Shown piece after piece: positions 58,215-64,000 of a stretch of DNA of 64,000 bases (its first letter is position 1; each line of letters starts with the position of its first letter). The notes under the pieces were generated by a model. The model did not search any database. It had not been told where the DNA came from and saw only the letters and a program-made list of their open reading frames with translations. Source of the stretch: Odiellus spinosus (taxonomy: Eukaryota > Arthropoda > Arachnida > Opiliones > Phalangiidae); the NCBI GenBank assembly GCA_963920705.1, contig OY987239.1, positions 12,759,004 to 12,823,003 on the forward strand, written 5' to 3'. Made by a program: the position numbers and the translations under genes.

Positions 58215-59057
58215 CATAGTTTCAATCTTCAAAGGCCCATGAACTCGCTACGCAACAGCGCGATCAGGCGTTTCCTGGTAGCTTTACCAGTTTTACAAGA
58301 AAGGGTGATCGATAATGAATTGTAAATAATAATAAAAAAAATGATCTTGAATCATTTTAATCTTTTTATTTGCAATCAGTTCTTGACTGACAAAAAAAAC
58401 ATCAAAGTTGGGCCTAATTTTGTTGTAAAACTCTGATCAGCTTGATGATTTAAAATCAAGAGTTATTTGGGAGATTAAAGGCACTATCTGCTCTTGAACT
58501 TTCCCCTAGGAGCGTAGCTTTAACTGTACAATTTGTTATGAAAAAGTCGTCTGCTAAGCAAACTTAAAATACTATATTAGGCCTAACTCGAAAAAATAAA
58601 TTTTTGAAGGTTTTTTTTCACGCAAAATTCAAAATTTAAATATTTCTGTAAAGGTTATTTCATGTATATATAAATTTAATGTTAGAATGCATTTTCTTTT
58701 ACACGGACCTTCAAACACGCGATAATATTTAAAGCTTTCCCACAGAAAAACTAACAATTCCTTTATTATTTCACACTCGTTTAACTTTGTATTTTGATAG
58801 AAAGAAAAAAAAAATAAAATAAGAAAGATACGCTTCAAGACTTTCACTTTCTTAAATTTATGCATTTATTTTTTTTGTAATAGTAAAAACGTATGGCTTG
58901 GAGGAGTAATGTCGAGGTAATAGTATTTTTAAATTGAAATCTAAACTCTACTTAAACTCGATAAACTTAATAAATAAAAACATTTTGACCATTCATAAAC
59001 GTTTTTTAAGATCGTTAGTGTAGACGAGGCTTAACGTTCTCGTGAAAACCCAGCTTA
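58215..59057. other. AT-rich unique sequence
   Basis: Includes a diverged foldback arm at 58472-58560 (CACTATCTGCTCTTGAAC to AAGTCGTCTGCTAAGC) related to 14264-14559, and a GTTCACAC-type element end near 59005-59033. No gene was recognised. Confidence 0.5.
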
Positions 59058-59516
59058 ACACTGTCTGTATGTAAAAAAAATCCATCTTCCACCCCTTCCC
59101 ATTATTCCTCCATGATGTAATTTCTACCCTTTGGTACTAACAAGAAGGATCGGATAAGGAGAGGAAAAGTGGGAACGGCGCGGCTCCTACCGCGTCGGCC
59201 TAAACTCCCACTCTGGGAGAACGGGGGACAGACGGGGGTAGAGATGCTTCGTGGTAAATTGTTGTCACGTGGGTAAAACGAATCCTTTACGAGACGCGCT
59301 AGCTAGCGACCACGTGACAACAGTTTACCTCGAGAATTTCCTATCCCCCCTTTCCACCCGAGTGGGAGGTTGGCTCTTCTCTCTCTAACTCAACGCAGCC
59401 CCACATTTCCTCTCCTTATCTGATCCTTCTTGACACTGTCTGTATGTAAAAAAAAATCAATCTTCCACCCCTTCCCATTATTCCTCCATGATGTAATTTC
59501 TACCCTTTGGTACTAA
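59058..59516. mobile_element. inverted-repeat element between 83-bp direct repeats
   Basis: Positions 59141-59432 form an element with inverted ends CAAGAAGGATCGGATAAGGA / TCCTTATCTGATCCTTCTTG and an inner dyad (TTGTCACGTGG / CCACGTGACAA). It is flanked by two direct copies of an ~83-bp sequence (59058-59140 and 59433-59516, starting ACACTGTCTGTATGTAAAAA) that differ by about two bases. These are far too long for a normal target duplication. Confidence 0.8.
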
Positions 59517-60371
59517 ATTCCAATTTTACGGTGGAGTTTTGTTGAAAATGGTGCCAATCTACAACGTTTCTCGATGATTTTAAAGATGATTATGAAAGAG
59601 ATAATCGAGATTTAATTTTAAAGTGAGGTTAATCCTTTTTCTTATAACTTTCATTAGTCAAATCATGAGTAAGAATGAATAATTGACGCCCAAGTGATGT
59701 TTTTAACCTGTTAGGTGAGTTAATTTAAATTGCTCCTAAGTTAACAACCCTTGTAGAAATTATTTCTAACTTCTAACAACAGTCAGGGTGTGTTCGTACT
59801 AATAGAAAAATTCATATTCATGACCAAGAACGCGTTTAATTTATATATATAGAATAAAACATGATAATTTCTTAAATTTTTAAAACTAAAATAATTATTT
59901 AAAGTATCAAACGTCTATAATAATCCATAAAAGTAAACGATTAACTAGCTTAACTATCATTATTGGTTAGGGTTAAACGTATAAAACAGATCCCGCTGGA
60001 TTCGAGAAACTCTAACTTAAAATTTTCGTCTATTATTATATTCCTCGAGATCATTCAACTTCGTTGGGTTAAACTGGTTACTTCTTCATATATATTAGAC
60101 CAGGTGGTAAAGATAGTGCAGTAAGAGAACCAGTAACAACTTTCAACGATTCACAGTCGAGTTGAAACGACTAACCTAATGTTAGTTACAAATTTCAATC
60201 TAACTTAAGAGTGTGTTGAAACCTGACGGAGTTAAACCTAATCCAAATTTTTACGTTGATTTATTTCGTGTAAAAACTCTTTAAAGAAAAGGAATATTAA
60301 GAAAACAGCGTTTTGATGGTGTTACCCCGCGGTCATTTTTTTTATATTAAATAGATTGTTGCGTAATATTT
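59517..60371. other. AT-rich sequence without recognisable genes
   Basis: Nothing recognisable in either strand; only short ORFs and no convincing splice-site pairs. Confidence 0.5.
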
Positions 60372-61141
60372 ATTATTTGCAATAAAATTTGGGTAAAGTT
60401 TGCAAATAAATTTGGGTAAAGTTTACAAATAAATTTGGGTAAAGTTTGCAAATAAATTTGGGTAAAGTTTGCAAATAAATTTGGGTAAAGTTTGCAAATA
60501 AATTTGGGTAAAGTTTGCAAATAAATTTGGGTAAAGTTTGCAAATAAATTTGGGTAAAGTTTGCAAATAAATTTGGGTAAAGTTTGCAAAATAAATTTGG
60601 GTAAAGTTTGCTAATAAATTTGGGTAAAGTTTGCAAATAAATTTGGGTAAAGTTTGCAAATAAATTTGGGTAAAGTTTGCAATACAATTTGGGTAAAGTT
60701 TGCAGTATAATTTGGGTAAAGTTTGCAAATAAATTTGGGTAAAGTTTACAAATAAATTTGGGTAAAGTTTGCAAATAAATTTGGGTAAAGTTTGCAAATA
60801 AATTTGGGTAAAGTTTGCAAATAAATTTGGGTAAAGTTTGCAAATAAATTTGGGTAAAGTTTGCAAATAAATTTGGGTAAAGTTTACAAATAAATTTGGG
60901 TAAAGTTTGCAAATAAATTTGGGTAAAGTTTGCAAATAAATTTGGGTAAAGTTTGCAAATAAATTTGGGTAAAGTTTGCAATACAATTTGGGTAAAGTTT
61001 GCAATACAATTTGGGTAAAGTTTACAAATAAATTTGGGTAAAGTTTGCAAATAAATTTGGGTAAAGTTTGCAATACAATTTGGGTAAAGTTTGCAAATAA
61101 ATTTGGGTAAAGTTTGCAAATAAATTTGGGTAAAGTTTGCA
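60372..61141. repeat. 23-bp minisatellite
   Basis: About 33 units of GCAAATAAATTTGGGTAAAG plus TTT. Variants include GCAATACAATTTGGG and TTTACAAATAAA, which themselves recur at regular distances. The minus-strand frames (QTLPKFICKLYPNLFANFTQ period) are open only because of the repeat. Confidence 0.95.
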
Positions 61142-61788
61142 GTTCTTATTGGAACTTTTTTTCAAAGAATCACGAAATGTAGGTTTAAAATAAAAAATGG
61201 TGTAACTACGCCTTGAAAACATAATGAACTCTAAAGATTTACATTGGTGAGAGTTCATTTAAATTGACTGGATAGGAAAGAAGAAGTTACCTCGCTCGAG
61301 GCGGAAGACTTTTAGGTCTAATAGTATAATAATAAAATAAATTATAGAATTCAACAAGTGGTGACGTACACATACATCTAAACACAAATTCATCAAAGGA
61401 AAAGCGACATAATCTGATTGAAATTTAATTCAAAATGGATAAAACCCTTCATTTTACAAGATCGGATAAAAATGAAGTTGTACTATGCCTTTATTTTGAC
61501 AATATGGACGGACATTGGTTGTCCCCCATACATCTTCCAAGAATCGAAGAAGGGGCATGAAATAGGGTTTCTAGATTTTCTTGCAAATAATAGGGTTTAG
61601 ATTTCATATTATATAATTATCCATGTATTTTTTTCGTCTCACTGGAGCAGATAGATTCGTATCATGACTTAAAACACGCAACCAATATTTATGGGCCTCT
61701 TTGCAATCTTTGATTCAATATGTTTCGTGGTTTAAAATTATAAAGAACGTCAACGTGTACTTGAAGATTCATTACATTCCATGATATA

Positions 61789-62068
61789 GTCCTGGTCGAT
61801 TTGCCGGAAATGGGCCCTTGTCTCATAGCCGCGCCGCCATCTTTTTGTAGTAACAGGTTGCCAGACTATTTCTAATTTTATTTCCCACAAACCAAATTCA
61901 AGATGTTAGTCCAACGCTTCCTATATGATAAAGTATAGGAGGCGTTGGTTAGTCCGTAGCTATTTTCACACTACAAAAAGATGGCGGACGATCACGTGAC
62001 AAAAAGGTTTCCCCGCCAAAATTTTCGCGAGGTTCTCTAGACTTCCGGTTTTGGAAATCGACCAGGAC
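61789..62068. mobile_element. inverted-repeat element with possible TA duplication
   Basis: The ends GTCCTGGTCGATTT and AAATCGACCAGGAC are inverted and flanked by TA on both sides. The inner arms CGCCATCTTTTTGTAGT and ACTACAAAAAGATGGCG also pair, as does the central CCAACGCTTCCTATA with TATAGGAGGCGTTGG. A TA duplication fits a Tc1/mariner-type MITE. Confidence 0.75.
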
Positions 62069-62287
62069 TATTAATTATGATCTGCTACGTCGTCAGTTAA
62101 AGCTACAGGCTCCCATACCGATTAAGTGTCGAGTTTTAACTAAATTTTAATTATTCGAAATTCAATTTAACCCCATGATGACCTCGTGTGGTAAATGAAA
62201 TATCTGTATCCGCTGATAGTATTGTATACTTATATGGAATGAAGTCATATACTTTTGTTATTACCATAATAATAATTAAAACCAACC

Positions 62288-62598
62288 GAATTCATTCAGA
62301 TTCCATAAGAATATGGGAGGGCCGCGATTCAATAACCATCCTCCCAAACTTTGTAGCGAAAGTTCGTCCGCTTCGAATCGATTTTTCAAGTAAATCGCTC
62401 CTGACATTATATTATTAACCCGCGCCACTAACGACCTTGACGTAATATTTTGGGTAATAATAATGGAGCCGACCGAAAAAAGATCTAAGCGTACAAATGT
62501 TGCGAAAATTGCGGACGAACTTTTGTTACAAAGTTTGGGAGGATGGTACCAGAGGCTAAAGCTACGCTGCCATATTCTTATGGAACCTGAATGGATTC
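62288..62598. mobile_element. 311-bp palindromic element
   Basis: The outer ends GAATTCATTCAGATTCCATA and CTTATGGAACCTGAATGGATTC are inverted. Long inner arms (CATCCTCCCAAACTTTGTA and GTTCGTCCGC with their complements near 62510-62547) pair as well. ORFs called on both strands are by-products of the palindrome. Confidence 0.75.
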
Positions 62599-62749
62599 TT
62601 GATATTAGAGATATGAATATAACCAATATATAAGCGTAATTCAAGCGTTGTCTGAATTTATTTCATAGCAATCTCTTACGTTTTAATCACCGGATATTAA
62701 GAGAATTTTTCGAGCGATTATAGGTCTACATATTAATCATTAAAGTGGA

Positions 62750-63062
62750 GCTATCACGAACTCCAAATAGAAATTGAGTGATATTTTCGGGTTGATCGTT
62801 AAAAAACGATTCAAAATATATATACATATCAAATAGAAAATTACAGTGACAGTAAAACATACAAATTTTATAATCGACTATTTTTGAAATTTTGAAAATT
62901 TTTAAAATAAAAATTCCCCGCAATCTACGTCATAATTATGGTCACGTGTTTCCTTAAATTGTAGAGAATACAATTAATTCTCGTCCGTAATTATGGCTCC
63001 AGTGATAAGGTCACTTTCGCGTGGTCTTTTTCGTGTAAGTACATGAATCCAATTCAATTTTC
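62750..63062. mobile_element. second MITE family, ~313-bp copy
   Basis: Same word order as the copy at 31905 (AAATTGAGTGATATTTTCGG, TAAAAAACGATTC, TATATATACATATC, CCCCGCAATCTACGTCATAA, GTGATAAGGTCACTTTCGCG). Confidence 0.75.
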
Positions 63063-63476
63063 AACTACCTTTCGTACGAAAAATATGATTAATTACATTC
63101 CAGGGATTCAGGAGAAAAGGTTACAGTGTAACTTAAAATGTAACAAAACGAATAATCCATAAGGAGGGGTAGTAATCACCATATTCGCCATAGGTAGTAA
63201 ATAAAGTAAAATTAAAAATTGCTCGCAAACTTTCTGTAACCAGTTCTCGACGTAAGATCTTTGAAAATCACTCTAGTCGGTAGTCGCGAGTACCTGTTTA
63301 AATATATGACATTGAAATATTTTTGGAGCTGGATTACAGGGAGGGATTACAGAGAATTTCTAGTCCATAACTAACCCCCGCGAATTTGGAGATTTTCAGC
63401 AATATTTCGTTTACACCTGCTTGGCTCTCTATAGTTTTTCCCAAACACACACCAAGGCTGTACGACTTTCACTCAA

Positions 63477-63676
63477 AAAGCGGCTAGGATTCGTGGTAGA
63501 AACCAGCTGAGCCAGTTAGTTACCTACGGGATTTCGTGTTGGTGTGTCAAACGCAAAACAGTTCTCCGCTAGTTGTAACTAAAAGTTCATTTTTGATAAA
63601 AATTGCGCAGTGAATAATCGTATCACCGTTATTTCAAAAAACGCGGGAAAAAAAACTTGGATCAAATTTGATTTTG
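63477..63676 (+). other. possible first exon of a rightward gene
   Basis: A region of mixed composition ends in a consensus donor (ATTTTG|GTGAGTG at 63677). It contains initiator-like CAGTT words near 63513 and 63562. The frames hold stops, so it would be 5'UTR. The GCGGGAAA array starting 18 bp later would then lie in intron 1. Only the donor supports this. Confidence 0.25.
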
Positions 63677-63694
63677 GTGAGTGTTAATGTTTTT

Positions 63695-64000
63695 GCGGGA
63701 AATTTTCGCGGGAAATTTTGGTGGGAAACTTTCGCGGGAAATCTTTGCGGAAATTATTGGTGGGAAATTTTTGCGGGAAATTTTGGTGGGAAAATTTCGC
63801 GGGAAATTTTGCGGGAAATCTTTGCGGAACTTTTGGTGGGAAACTTTCGCGGGAAATTTTGGTGGGAAACTTTCGCGGGAAATTTTGGTGGGAAACTTTC
63901 GCGGGAAATTTTGGTGGGAAACTTTCGCGGGAAATTTTGGTGGGAAACTTTCGCGGGAAATTTTGGTGGGAAACTTTCGCGGGAAATTTTGCGGGAAATC
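63695..64000. repeat. 26-bp minisatellite with CGCGGGAAA cores, cut by the window end
   Basis: Units of GCGGGAAATTTTGGTGGGAA plus ACTTTC, with shorter early variants. CGCGGGAAA is the reverse complement of the TTTCCCGCG core of the array at 20825-21598, but linker, unit length and strand differ. The array continues past the window. Confidence 0.9.

Noticed and set aside
60347-61258. Minus-strand ORFs of 78-248 codons (QTLPKF repeats)
   Set aside because: They are frames through the 23-bp minisatellite.
62188-62644. ORFs of 76 and 122 codons
   Set aside because: They lie inside the palindromic element 62288-62598 and mirror each other.

Overview
This is a eukaryotic nuclear window, AT-rich, with spliced genes and many interspersed and tandem repeats. 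The gene set points to an arthropod, most likely an insect: an orb/CPEB1 gene, a C8-type tetraspanin, an SLC45 sugar transporter, a secreted thyroglobulin type-1 protein, and CCTAA (TTAGG-type) motifs inside a repeat. I cannot name the order or species. No CRISPR, rRNA or tRNA was recognised.

Five protein-coding genes can be spliced by eye with consistent codon phase. (1) orb/CPEB1, minus strand, 7495-16778, ten exons, 582 codons plus stop. (2) A secreted protein with a Cys-rich N-terminal domain and four thyroglobulin type-1 repeats, plus strand, 37547-41931, eight exons, 414 aa. (3) A single-exon C2H2 zinc-finger protein, minus strand, 42822-44840, 672 aa, 19 finger units. (4) An SLC45-family H+/sugar transporter, plus strand, 48702-52007, three coding exons, 642 aa. 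(5) A TspanC8-type tetraspanin, minus strand, 54860-57618, 273 aa, with two homologous alternative copies of the exon for the last ectodomain cysteine and TM4. Gene pairs 2/3 and 4/5 are convergent. Nothing suggests that the genes act in one pathway.

Layout: 1-7.5 kb holds an AT-rich desert, a hAT-like MITE and two related A/T-rich minisatellites. 7.5-17.5 kb is orb and its GC/CpG-richer 5' region. 18-42.3 kb is a repeat-dense zone with eleven copies of one ~338-bp inverted-repeat element carrying 7-bp target duplications, plus three other inverted-repeat families, some nested in each other. 37.5-52 kb carries the thyropin-like gene, the zinc-finger gene and SLC45. 52-58 kb holds a near-perfect 20-bp array and the tetraspanin. 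58-64 kb is repeat-rich and ends inside a GCGGGAAA-containing array.

Twelve minisatellite arrays (units 11 to 50 bp) occupy about 8.8 kb. The best leads are the tandem alternative tetraspanin exons, two unrelated arrays built on an E2F-like TTTCCCGCG core, dispersed intronic words (GCAGACGA and AGGCTTAG) concentrated around two genes, and a MITE that probably lies in the 3'UTR of the thyropin-like gene.
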